Source of the DNA: CAWEHQ01 sp051001995
GTDB lineage: Bacteria > Actinomycetota > Thermoleophilia > Solirubrobacterales > Thermoleophilaceae
Length of the DNA: 5,070 nt
NCBI GenBank assembly: GCA_051001995.1
Contig: JBPCMT010000024.1
Span: 1-5,070, forward strand
Reading direction: 5' to 3'
The translations under genes were made by a program, and so were the position numbers. Below, piece after piece: positions 1-5,070 of this stretch (within the stretch, counting starts at the first letter, position 1; every line of letters starts with the position of its first letter). Under the pieces are notes generated by a model, which made no database searches, was not told the DNA's origin, and saw only the letters and a program-made list of their open reading frames with translations.

Positions 1-392
1 CCGCCGCGGCCGCCCGAGCACCCGCCCGAGCGACCGAACAGCTCGGCCATGACCTCTTTCGGAGGCGTGCCGCGGGCGATCGCCTGGCCGTGCTCGCGGT
101 AGGTGCTCATCAGGTAGTCGCCCGCGCGGAGCGCCTGCGTGGCGCCGACGACCGTGGCCTCCTCGCCGATACAGAGGTGGAGGAAGCCGCCGATCTTCGC
201 CTTCGCGTACATCTCGCCAGCGCGCTCCTCGAAGCGGCGGATCACCAGCATCTTCTCGTGGACCGCCGTGCAGGTCTCGCCGTCGGGCAGGGAGTGCTGC
301 GGCCGGTTCAGGTCAGCGGCGGCTGCATCCGCCGGCCGTCCGTCGTCACCCTTCGACGACTTCTTTTTGGACGCCGTGGCCTTGCTCGCCAT
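1..392 (-). CDS. pdhA: Pyruvate/2-oxoacid dehydrogenase E1 component, alpha subunit (partial, N-terminal 130 residues)
   Basis: E1 alpha forms, with E1 beta, the thiamine-diphosphate enzyme that decarboxylates pyruvate or another 2-oxoacid and passes the acyl group to the lipoyl arm of E2 in the cytoplasm. Starting at the ATG at 392, residues 1-30 are a Lys/Ala/Asp-rich, probably disordered extension. The family fold starts around residue 40 and shows LVIRRFEERAGEMY (49-62), GGFLHLCIGEEA (68-79), the cofactor-pocket-type motif STYREHG (96-102) and FGRSGGCSGGRGG at the edge. The GDG...N cofactor motif lies outside the window, so activity cannot be judged. No good ribosome binding site precedes the ATG. 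The gene begins 47 bases after the isomerase-like gene, so coupling or read-through transcription is likely. Pyruvate, branched-chain 2-oxoacid and acetoin dehydrogenase alpha subunits cannot be separated on this fragment. E1 beta and E2 probably follow to the left. Confidence 0.9.
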   Translation of the reverse strand, partial: MASKATASKKKSSKGDDGRPADAAAADLNRPQHSLPDGETCTAVHEKMLVIRRFEERAGEMYAKAKIGGFLHLCIGEEATVVGATQALRAGDYLMSTYREHGQAIARGTPPKEVMAELFGRSGGCSGGRG

Positions 393-439
393 CGCGTTGG
401 AAGTTACTCGAATCGCGAGCGCCCGCCCGAGATCCGGCG

Positions 440-1036
440 TCAGGTCGGCGAGCGCCGGCGCTCCGCGACAGCGACCGCGGCCTCCTCGAGGCGGTCGTCG
501 CCGTGGAAGAGCAGCTCGCCGACCGCGACCGTCGGAACGCCTACGACGCCGCGCTCGACTGCCGCTTCGGTCTGCGCGCGCAGCGCGTCCTTGACCGCGC
601 GGCTCTCGACGCCCTTCAGAAGCGCGCGCGGGTGCAGCTCGCAAGCCGCTCCGGAGAGCACCACGTTGTCGGGGTCGCCGAGGGCGCGCCCGGCGGCGAA
701 CGCCTGGCGAAAGGCCGCAAGCGAGAACGCCACGGCGCGGCCGGATCGCTGAGCGAAGACCGCCGCCCGCATCGCGACCAGCATGTCGCCCGGCCAGGGG
801 TCGGGCCACCGGATCGGAGGGAGCCCGTAGCTCGCGGCACGGCGCTCGACCTCCGCCATGCCGGCCGCTCGGCCCTCGCCGTGTGCCCACGAGCGCCGGC
901 CGATGGCCCTGAAGACCGCTCCCAGGAGGATCGGCTGCCAGACGGGGACGACGCCTAGGACGGAGTTGACCCGCTCGGCGGCCAAGTACGCGTAGGGCGA
1001 GCCGAGGTCGTAGTAGAAGACCGGCCGATCCGGCAT
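440..1036 (-). CDS. DsbA-family protein, 2-hydroxychromene-2-carboxylate isomerase-like (kappa-class GST fold)
   Basis: This 198-residue protein has the size and motifs of the 2-hydroxychromene-2-carboxylate isomerase group (thioredoxin fold with a helical insertion). The N-terminal FYYDLGSPYAYLAAERV (7-23) carries the serine (S13) that in the family replaces the redox cysteine and binds glutathione. The C-terminal GVPTVAVGELLFHGDDRLEEA (166-186, shown in parts: GVPTV with the cis-proline P168, then FHGDDRLEE) is the other hallmark. There is no CxxC, so a disulfide oxidoreductase role is unlikely. The ATG at 1036 lies 8 bases after the lpdA stop, suggesting translational coupling; the Shine-Dalgarno match is weak. 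The frame stays open upstream through lpdA, but that extension is a shadow because lpdA clearly occupies it. Family members act in naphthalene-type aromatic catabolism, yet no such genes are seen here, so the substrate is unknown. The fold call is firm, the reaction is not. Confidence 0.88.
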   Translation of the reverse strand: MPDRPVFYYDLGSPYAYLAAERVNSVLGVVPVWQPILLGAVFRAIGRRSWAHGEGRAAGMAEVERRAASYGLPPIRWPDPWPGDMLVAMRAAVFAQRSGRAVAFSLAAFRQAFAAGRALGDPDNVVLSGAACELHPRALLKGVESRAVKDALRAQTEAAVERGVVGVPTVAVGELLFHGDDRLEEAAVAVAERRRSPT

Positions 1037-1044
1037 CCAGCGCG

Positions 1045-2412
1045 TCAGCCGTGGATGAGCCAGCCGTCGGCCGCGCGGGCGGCCTCCATGACGGCCTCGG
1101 AGAAGGTGGGGTGCGCGTGCACCGTCCGCGCGACCTCGGCGATCCCGCCCTCGAGCTGCCGCGCCTGCACGAGCTCCTGGATCAGGTCGGCCGCCTTCAC
1201 CGCGACGATGTGCCCGCCGAGCAGCTCGCCGTAGCGCTTGTCTCCGATCAGCTTGATCATCCCGCCGCGGTCGCCGTACACCGTGGGCGCCCCGACGGCG
1301 CCGAGCGGCACCTTCCCGACCGCGACGTCGTGACCGGCGTCGCGCGCCTCCTTCTCGGTCATCCCGAAGCTCGCCACCTGGGGGTGGCAGAACGTGGCGG
1401 CCGGGATCAGGTCGTGGTCCAGGGGGTGGGTTGGTTGACCGGCGGCGTCCTCCACCGCGATCACCCCCTCGTCGGATGCCTTGTGCGCGAGGGCAGGCCC
1501 AGGCACCAGGTCGCCGACCGCGTACACGCCCTCGCGCGACGTGCGAAGCGCGCCGTCCACCTTTACGGTCCCCCGCTCGTCGGTCTCGACGCCGGCGTCG
1601 TCGAGCCCGAGGCCCTCGGTGTCGGCGCCGCGCCCGGCCGCGATGCACAGGTAGTCGAACTCCTGCTCGCCGTCGCCCCAGTCGAGCTTCACCTTGCCGT
1701 CTTCCGTCGTGGCCGACGCGATCTTCGCCTCGGTCACGATCGTGACGTTCTGCTTGCGGATCTCGCGCGCGCAGGCCTTGGCGATCTCCTCGTCCTCGAG
1801 CGGCAGGATCTGCGGCAGCGCCTCGAGCAGGACGACCTCCGTGCCGAGCCGGCCGTAGCCGGACGCGATCTCGGTACCCGAGGCGCCGGCGCCGATCACC
1901 GCCATGCGCCCCGGCTGCTCCGCGAGCAGCCACGCGCCGGCGGTGTCCACCACGCGCTCTGAGAACTCGAGGTCCAGGACGGGCTTCGCGATCGAGCCGG
2001 TGGCGAGCACGACCTTCTCGGTCTCCAGCTCCTGGTCACCCACGGCCACGTTCGCGTCGCCGGTGAGCTTTCCATGACCCTCCACGACGTCGACCTTGTT
2101 CTTCTTCAGCAGCCCGGCGACGCCCCCGGTGAGCGTCTTGACCACCTTGTCGCGGTGCCTGCCGACGCCCTCGAAGTCGACGCTCGCCCCCTGGACGTCG
2201 ATCCCGTACTGGGCCGCGTCGTTGACCTCGGAGAAGACGTCGGCCACGCGCAGGACGCTCTTCGCCGGGATGCACGCGTAGTTGAGGCAGCGGCCGCCGA
2301 TCCGGTCCCGCTCGACGATCGCCGTCCTCATACCGAGCTGTGCCGAGCGGATCGCCGCCACGTAGCCGCCGGGCCCCGACCCGATCACCACGCAGTCATA
2401 GCGCTCCGCCAT
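1045..2412 (-). CDS. lpdA: Dihydrolipoamide dehydrogenase (E3)
   Basis: This flavoenzyme reoxidises the dihydrolipoyl groups of 2-oxoacid dehydrogenase complexes (and the glycine cleavage system) and makes NADH. All landmarks are present in its 455 residues, close to the usual length. There is an FAD-binding GSGPGG (11-16), the redox disulfide in GGRCLNYACIPAKS (C42 and C47), and an NAD-binding GAGASG (174-179) followed by E197. The second FAD motif is VYAVGDLVPGPALAHKA (296-312). The catalytic pair H434/E439 is in HAHPTFSEA near the C terminus. The active-site stretch reads GGRCLNYAC rather than the common GGTCLNVGC, a variant compatible with function. The ATG at 2412 follows the thioesterase stop by 12 bases, with a modest purine stretch in between. 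The isomerase-like gene begins 8 bases downstream and E1 alpha follows it, supporting a role in that complex rather than a stand-alone reductase. Confidence 0.96.
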   Translation of the reverse strand: MAERYDCVVIGSGPGGYVAAIRSAQLGMRTAIVERDRIGGRCLNYACIPAKSVLRVADVFSEVNDAAQYGIDVQGASVDFEGVGRHRDKVVKTLTGGVAGLLKKNKVDVVEGHGKLTGDANVAVGDQELETEKVVLATGSIAKPVLDLEFSERVVDTAGAWLLAEQPGRMAVIGAGASGTEIASGYGRLGTEVVLLEALPQILPLEDEEIAKACAREIRKQNVTIVTEAKIASATTEDGKVKLDWGDGEQEFDYLCIAAGRGADTEGLGLDDAGVETDERGTVKVDGALRTSREGVYAVGDLVPGPALAHKASDEGVIAVEDAAGQPTHPLDHDLIPAATFCHPQVASFGMTEKEARDAGHDVAVGKVPLGAVGAPTVYGDRGGMIKLIGDKRYGELLGGHIVAVKAADLIQELVQARQLEGGIAEVARTVHAHPTFSEAVMEAARAADGWLIHG

Positions 2413-2424
2413 CCGAGCCTGAGC

Positions 2425-2937
2425 CTATAGAACGGCTCGCGGCGCTCTCTGACCGCCGGCTGGCGCCGGTGAGCCCGCCGCCGCTCCCAACCGCTCGCGC
2501 AGCTCGTCGGGCAGCGGCTGCGAGCGCCCCGCCTCGTAGTCGTAGCCCACGAGCACCCCGTAGCCCTCGGCGACGAGCCGGTCGCCGACGTGCATCTCGA
2601 ACTCGAGCCTCAGGCTCGAGCGCCGGATCTCGCCGGGCCGTATCGCGGTGCGGATGTCATCGTCGTAGAAGGCGGGCGCGCGGTAGGAGATCCGGCACTC
2701 GGCGAAGATGAAGCCGAAGTCCTGGCGGCGAGTGGGTCTGTGGTCGGGGACCAGGTGCGTCAGGTACTCGATCCGCGCCGTCTCGAAGAAGCGCAGGAAC
2801 TCGACGTTGTTCATGTGCTGCATCGCGTCCAGGTCGCCGAAGCGAACGCGCTCGACGTGGACGAACGGCGCCTCGGCGACGCCCGGCGACGCCCGGCGCG
2901 CGTTGGGTGCCCCGCGTCCGTCGTTTCGGTCGGTCAC
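2425..2937 (-). CDS. Acyl-CoA thioesterase, 4-hydroxybenzoyl-CoA thioesterase-like hotdog fold
   Basis: The 170-residue product matches the 4HBT/YbgC-type hotdog thioesterases, which hydrolyse acyl-CoA to free acid and CoA. The signature is VRFGDLDAMQHMNNVEFLRF (31-50), in which D35 is the expected catalytic aspartate and HMNN the conserved helix start. FFETARIEYL (50-59) follows, and CRISYRAPAFYDDDIR (81-96) is the usual central strand pair. The last 20 residues are Ala/Pro/Gly-rich and probably flexible. I chose the GTG at 2937 because it makes a 4-base GTGA overlap with the stop of the upstream membrane-protein gene and has CGGAG just upstream. Longer in-frame extensions run inside that gene and look like shadow sequence. 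The substrate cannot be read from the sequence; position beside E3 hints at a short or branched acyl-CoA made by a dehydrogenase complex, which is only a guess. Confidence 0.9.
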   Translation of the reverse strand: MTDRNDGRGAPNARRASPGVAEAPFVHVERVRFGDLDAMQHMNNVEFLRFFETARIEYLTHLVPDHRPTRRQDFGFIFAECRISYRAPAFYDDDIRTAIRPGEIRRSSLRLEFEMHVGDRLVAEGYGVLVGYDYEAGRSQPLPDELRERLGAAAGSPAPAGGQRAPRAVL

Positions 2938-3521
2938 CGGCGCTCCGGCATCTGGATCCTCGCCATCGCCTTCACCAGGAACCAGAAGAGCGTGCCCGCG
3001 GCGGCGATCATCGCGACCGAGATCAAGGCGGCGAGCACGTTGTTCGCCACCACCAGCAGAACGGCGAAGATGACGATCAGGATCGCGAGCATCGCCTGCA
3101 TGCCGAGCACGGCCCAGTACCGGACCAGCCACATCCCCCACGCCGCGATCAGCAGCAGCCCGGACTGTGCAAGCACGAAGGTGATCGCCGGGCGCTCGCC
3201 CCCGACCTCGAGCCCGGCGGCGTAAGCGATCAGATTGGCCACCGCGATCAGAAAGGCCGCCACCGCGCCCAGGGTCACCGCGCGCGGGCGCTCACCCTGA
3301 CGGAGCGGCTCGAGCGCGGCGCGGGTGGCGGCGTTGCGTTCCTCGGATCGTGAGTAGCCACGCCCCGGCGACCGCGGTTCGGCGCTCGCCGGCGCCGACT
3401 CCCCCTCGCGCGCGCCACCGCTCGACGGCGCCACGCTGCGCTCCTTCGCAGCGGCGCTCCCCGCCTCACCGCCGCGCCGTCGCTTGCGCGATCGCCTGTT
3501 CCTGTTAGAGCGCTGCGCCAG
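2934..3521 (-). CDS. Conserved-looking four-helix membrane protein of unknown function
   Basis: I do not recognise a named family. From a CTG start at 3521 the 195-residue product has a strongly basic first 20 residues (QRSNRNRRSRKRRRGG), an Ala/Ser/Glu/Pro-rich linker to about residue 55, and GYSRSEERNAATRAALEPL. Four hydrophobic segments follow (about 81-103, 112-132, 138-159 and 162-183), then a short charged tail, MARIQMPERR. An inner-membrane protein with a cytoplasmic, positively charged N terminus is likely. The start is uncertain. The CTG has GGAGG 8 bases upstream (3534-3530); a GTG at 3434 has AAGGAG 6 bases upstream and would remove the basic tail; a GTG at 3587 would overlap thiE by 83 bases. 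I prefer the CTG because it keeps the basic N terminus and overlaps the thiE stop by only 17 bases. Its stop overlaps the thioesterase start by 4 bases, so the genes are translationally linked. Confidence 0.75.
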   Translation of the reverse strand: MAQRSNRNRRSRKRRRGGEAGSAAAKERSVAPSSGGAREGESAPASAEPRSPGRGYSRSEERNAATRAALEPLRQGERPRAVTLGAVAAFLIAVANLIAYAAGLEVGGERPAITFVLAQSGLLLIAAWGMWLVRYWAVLGMQAMLAILIVIFAVLLVVANNVLAALISVAMIAAAGTLFWFLVKAMARIQMPERR

Positions 3522-4236
3522 CGCGAGCCCCTCCCGCCACGGCGGCTCGCAGCGCCTGTGCCGCGGCCCGCGGGTCGTCGGCGTCACGAATCGCGCGCAC
3601 GACCGCGACGCGCTCGGCGCCGGCGGCCACCACCGCGCCCACGTTGCCGGCGTCGATGCCCCCGATCGCGAAGAATGGCTTACCGGCGTGCAGGGCGGCG
3701 TGGCGGACGAGCGCCGTGCCGACCGGTTGTGCGTCCGGCTTCGTGGGAGTGGCGTGCACGGGCCCGACCCCGGTGTAGTCGGCGGACGACGCCCGCGCCG
3801 CAGCGATCTGATCCGCGGTATGCGTGGAGACGCCGATCAGCGCGTCGCCTCCGAGCACGGCGCGCGCCTCGTCCACGGACGCGTCGCGTTGGCCCAGGTG
3901 CACGCCGTCGCAGTCGCTCTCGAGCGCGAGCTCCGGGCGGTCGTTCAGGATGGCCAGCGCGCCGTAGCTCGCGCAGAGCTCACGGAGCGACAGGGCTGCA
4001 GCGACGATCGCCGCGTCGCTGCCCTCCTTCTCCCTGAGCTGGACGACGTCCACGCCGCCGGCCAGGGCGGGCTCGACGAGCTCGGTCGCCGGACGCCCGC
4101 CCGGCTCGGCCTCCACGATCAGGTAGAGCAGCGCCGCGCCGAGCCGCGAACGCCGCGCCGCCCCCGGGGCCGGCTCGCTCCGACCGTCGCGTGCGTCTAC
4201 CACACGCGGATCGTGACAGAGCGTGGGAGCGAGCAT
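3505..4236 (-). CDS. thiE: Thiamine-phosphate synthase
   Basis: ThiE joins hydroxymethylpyrimidine diphosphate and thiazole phosphate to give thiamine phosphate, the last coupling step before thiamine diphosphate. The TIM-barrel motifs appear in order: VDVVQLREK (62-70) for diphosphate contacts, ILNDRPELA (96-104), CDGVHLGQRD (109-118) with the metal-binding region, GVSTHT (135-140), YTGVGPVHATPTKPD (154-168) and FFAIGGID (188-195), ending with VAVVRAI (210-216). The 243 residues exceed the usual length of about 210 because some 35 polar residues precede the first barrel strand (LLYLIVEA). The ATG at 4236 has GAGG 7 bases upstream. A GTG at 4203 is an alternative start with a poorer binding site. 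It is the first gene of the minus-strand series and its 3' end contains the binding site for the next gene. No TPP riboswitch precedes it, unlike thiO on the other strand. Confidence 0.95.
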   Translation of the reverse strand: MLAPTLCHDPRVVDARDGRSEPAPGAARRSRLGAALLYLIVEAEPGGRPATELVEPALAGGVDVVQLREKEGSDAAIVAAALSLRELCASYGALAILNDRPELALESDCDGVHLGQRDASVDEARAVLGGDALIGVSTHTADQIAAARASSADYTGVGPVHATPTKPDAQPVGTALVRHAALHAGKPFFAIGGIDAGNVGAVVAAGAERVAVVRAIRDADDPRAAAQALRAAVAGGARAGAAL

Positions 4237-4312
4237 GCAACCGCCTCGAGCCGCGGGTCTGCCGTCGGGCAGCGGGTATCCTGATCGTCCCTACCAAGGA
4301 GCGAGTCGAGAA
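4237..4312. promoter_or_regulatory. Divergent intergenic region, probable promoters for thiE (minus) and the DUF6458-like gene (plus)
   Basis: These 76 bases separate two divergent starts, so both promoters should lie here or just inside the genes. On the plus strand TATCCT (4277-4282) is a plausible -10 box about 30 bases before the ATG, but no convincing -35 partner is seen. AAGGAG (4296-4301) is the ribosome binding site of the plus-strand gene. On the minus strand GAGG lies 7 bases before the thiE ATG. No THI-box sequence (CUGAGA or the UAAUGCC core) occurs here on either strand. The promoter assignment is weak; the divergent geometry is certain. Confidence 0.35.
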
Positions 4313-4540
4313 ATGGGGCTTGGGACATCCATCGTGCTGATCGCCGTCGGGGCGATCCTCAAGTACGCCGTGACCTTCGAGGTCGTGGGCATCGACATCC
4401 AGGTCGTCGGCACGATCCTGCTCATCATCGGCATTCTCGGACTCGTGATCTCCGTGATCTACATGTTCATGAGCAACCGCAGCAGCCGCACTCCGTCGAG
4501 TGACCGGACCGCCGTTCAGGATCGCGACCGCTACCGCTGA
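4313..4540 (+). CDS. Small two-helix membrane protein, DUF6458-like
   Basis: This 75-residue protein begins MGLGTSIVLIAVGAILKYAV, followed by VVGIDIQVVGTILLIIGILG. That pattern resembles the short actinobacterial proteins grouped as DUF6458, as I recall the family. Two hydrophobic helices (about 4-20 and 30-52) flank a short loop with the GIDIQ.VG motif, and a hydrophilic Ser/Arg/Asp-rich tail (54-75) ends the protein. The function is unknown; no enzyme residues are apparent. The ATG at 4313 is preceded by AAGGAG with an 11-base spacer, somewhat long but supported by the family-like N terminus. It stands alone between the divergent thiE and the riboswitch of thiO, and its stop codon overlaps the possible -35 region of the thiO promoter. 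Nothing links it to thiamine beyond position. Confidence 0.85.
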   Translation: MGLGTSIVLIAVGAILKYAVTFEVVGIDIQVVGTILLIIGILGLVISVIYMFMSNRSSRTPSSDRTAVQDRDRYR

Positions 4541-4566
4541 TCGGCGCCCCGCGGCGGCGCTACCAT
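4537..4566 (+). promoter_or_regulatory. Possible promoter of the thiO riboswitch transcript
   Basis: TACCAT (4561-4566) fits a TAnnnT -10 box. CTGATC (4537-4542), 18 bases upstream, is a weak -35 match (TGA of TTGACA) that overlaps the stop codon of the preceding gene. Transcription would begin near 4573, right at the 5' side of the TPP aptamer, which makes the placement sensible. The -35 is poor and the assignment rests mainly on distance to the riboswitch. Confidence 0.4.
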
Positions 4567-4570
4567 CGAA

Positions 4571-4661
4571 GTGCACGGGAGCTCGGGGAGACCGGGCTGA
4601 GAGGGCGGCTGGCCGCCGCCGACCGTCGAACCTGGACCGGGTAATGCCGGCGTAGGGAGGT
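4571..4661 (+). ncRNA. TPP riboswitch aptamer (THI element)
   Basis: The RNA senses thiamine diphosphate. The conserved CTGAGA is at 4597-4602, and the 3' core GAACCTGGACCGGGTAATGC starts at 4628 and continues CGGCGTAGGGA to 4658. The helices can be drawn by eye. P2 is ACGG (4575-4578) with CCGT (4623-4626). P3 is CTCGG (4582-4586) with CCGGG (4592-4596). The variable P3a arm is GGCGG (4604-4608) with CCGCC (4613-4617), closed by a CUGG loop. P4 is CCGG (4637-4640) with CCGG (4647-4650) around the GUAAUG loop. P5 is CCT (4631-4633) with AGG (4654-4656). I could not settle P1, so the ends are approximate. It lies just upstream of thiO, a thiamine-biosynthesis gene, which confirms the call. It probably lowers expression when TPP is plentiful. 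Confidence 0.95.
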
Positions 4662-4690
4662 CGGGCGGCCTCCGCAGCCGAAGGAGGCGA
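4656..4690 (+). promoter_or_regulatory. Riboswitch expression platform sequestering the thiO ribosome binding site
   Basis: GCCTCC (4668-4673) can pair perfectly with GGAGGC (4683-4688), which contains the AAGGAGG binding site (4681-4687) of thiO; the loop is nine bases. The same CCTCC (4669-4673) can instead pair with GGAGG (4656-4660) at the 3' edge of the aptamer, freeing the binding site. The two pairings exclude each other, as in a translation-controlling switch. No U-tract follows either hairpin, so transcription termination is not indicated. Confidence 0.7.
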
Positions 4691-5070
4691 GTGATCGAAG
4701 TGCCGCACAGGAAGGCCTACGACGTCGCCGTCGTCGGTGCCGGCGTGATCGGCCTGGCATGCGCGTGGCGCGCCGCCGAGGCGGGGCTCTCGACGGTCGT
4801 CTTCGACCGCGACCATCCCGGAGCCGGCGCTTCGGGAGTCGCGGCCGGGATGCTCGCCCCGGTGACCGAGGCGAGCTGGGGCGAGGAGACGCTGCTCGAG
4901 CTGAACCTCGAGTCTGCCCGCCGCTGGCCGGCCTTCGACGAGGAGCTTCGCGCGCGGTCGCAGGCCGCTACCGGCTACGAGCCGCGCGGCGGCCTGGTCG
5001 GCGGGGGCGGACGCGGCGAAACAGAGGAGGTGCGTTGCCTCCCCAGCCTCCCCAGCTTCGTTGGGGTTGA
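4691..5070 (+). CDS. thiO: Glycine oxidase ThiO (partial, N-terminal 126 residues)
   Basis: ThiO is an FAD enzyme of the DAO family that oxidises glycine to iminoglycine, the precursor ThiG uses to build the thiazole ring of thiamine. Residues 11-21, DVAVVGAGVIG, are the Rossmann FAD motif, with D39 at the end of the second strand. GASGVAAGMLAPVTEA (46-61) is the characteristic flavin-contact stretch, and GEETLLELNLESARRWP (64-80) is typical of the glycine oxidase branch. The frame is open to the right edge. The start is either the GTG at 4691, only 3 bases after AAGGAGG, or the GTG at 4700, 12 bases after it; neither spacing is ideal. The TPP riboswitch directly upstream supports the thiamine role and argues against sarcosine oxidase or another DAO enzyme. 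From about residue 104 the sequence no longer looks like the family (GGGG, CLPSLPS), perhaps through sequencing error near a contig end. Confidence 0.88.
   Translation, partial: MIEVPHRKAYDVAVVGAGVIGLACAWRAAEAGLSTVVFDRDHPGAGASGVAAGMLAPVTEASWGEETLLELNLESARRWPAFDEELRARSQAATGYEPRGGLVGGGGRGETEEVRCLPSLPSFVGV

Noticed and set aside
440..1933. A single 497-codon minus-strand open frame that covers most of lpdA and the whole isomerase-like gene
   Set aside because: Only the last 198 codons match a protein family. The upstream part is Arg/Gly-rich out-of-frame reading of lpdA, whose own frame carries all E3 motifs. It is not a fusion gene.
1051..1962. A 303-codon plus-strand open frame opposite lpdA
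   Set aside because: It is antisense to a well-supported gene, has an Arg/Asp/Leu/Val-rich composition typical of reverse-strand reading in GC-rich DNA, and shows no family motif.
2878..2898. A short tandem repeat (CGACGCCCGG twice) in the thioesterase N terminus
   Set aside because: Two copies of about ten bases in a GC-rich coding region are likely chance or minor slippage. The reading frame and domain are intact.
3484..4284. A 266-codon plus-strand open frame opposite thiE
   Set aside because: It is antisense to thiE, whose barrel motifs are complete, and has no recognisable domain.
4544..4560. A GCGCC/GGCGC hairpin after the small membrane protein as a terminator
   Set aside because: The stem is only five pairs and is followed by TACCATCG, with no T-tract. 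It also overlaps the likely thiO promoter spacer.
3980..4816. A 278-codon minus-strand open frame spanning thiE, the small membrane protein, the riboswitch and thiO
   Set aside because: It crosses four better-supported features, including a structured RNA on the opposite strand, and has low-complexity composition.
4759..5070. A 103-codon plus-strand open frame ending at the right edge
   Set aside because: It is a shifted frame inside thiO, Arg/Gly-rich throughout; the true frame carries the FAD motif.
1..5070. CRISPR arrays, insertion sequences, tRNA or rRNA genes, attachment sites
   Set aside because: I saw no spaced direct repeats, terminal inverted repeats, transposase motifs or tRNA-like T-loop/acceptor patterns on either strand.

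Overview
The window is very GC-rich, almost completely coding, and has the look of an actinobacterium. I favour the Thermoleophilia/Solirubrobacterales because of the Arg/Ala-rich proteins, the small DUF6458-type membrane protein and the CLNYAC-type lipoamide dehydrogenase. That placement is inference, not proven by the sequence alone.

Layout. Positions 4236 down to 1 form one tightly packed minus-strand gene series, in transcription order: thiamine-phosphate synthase (thiE), a four-helix membrane protein of unknown function, a hotdog-fold acyl-CoA thioesterase, dihydrolipoamide dehydrogenase (lpdA, E3), a DsbA-fold 2-hydroxychromene-2-carboxylate isomerase-like protein, and the N-terminal third of a pyruvate/2-oxoacid dehydrogenase E1 alpha subunit that runs off the left edge. 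Junctions are overlaps or gaps of 8-47 bases, so a single transcript is likely. On the plus strand, a 76-base divergent intergenic region leads to a 75-residue two-helix membrane protein (DUF6458-like). It is followed by a clear TPP riboswitch and the start of the glycine oxidase gene thiO, which runs off the right edge.

How the genes fit together. Two thiamine loci lie back to back. The plus-strand thiO (making the dehydroglycine used for the thiazole half of thiamine) sits behind a TPP-sensing leader that appears to control translation by hiding the ribosome binding site. The minus-strand thiE (joining thiazole and pyrimidine halves) shows no riboswitch. It heads a series containing both E1 alpha, which uses thiamine diphosphate, and E3 of the 2-oxoacid dehydrogenase complex, so cofactor supply and cofactor use may be co-transcribed. 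The thioesterase and the isomerase-like protein are less expected partners.

No wholly new system is evident. The most noteworthy points are the riboswitch expression platform, the thiE-to-E1 operon with an embedded isomerase, a probable CTG start in the membrane protein, and a stretch at the right end where ThiO stops resembling its family, possibly a low-quality contig end.
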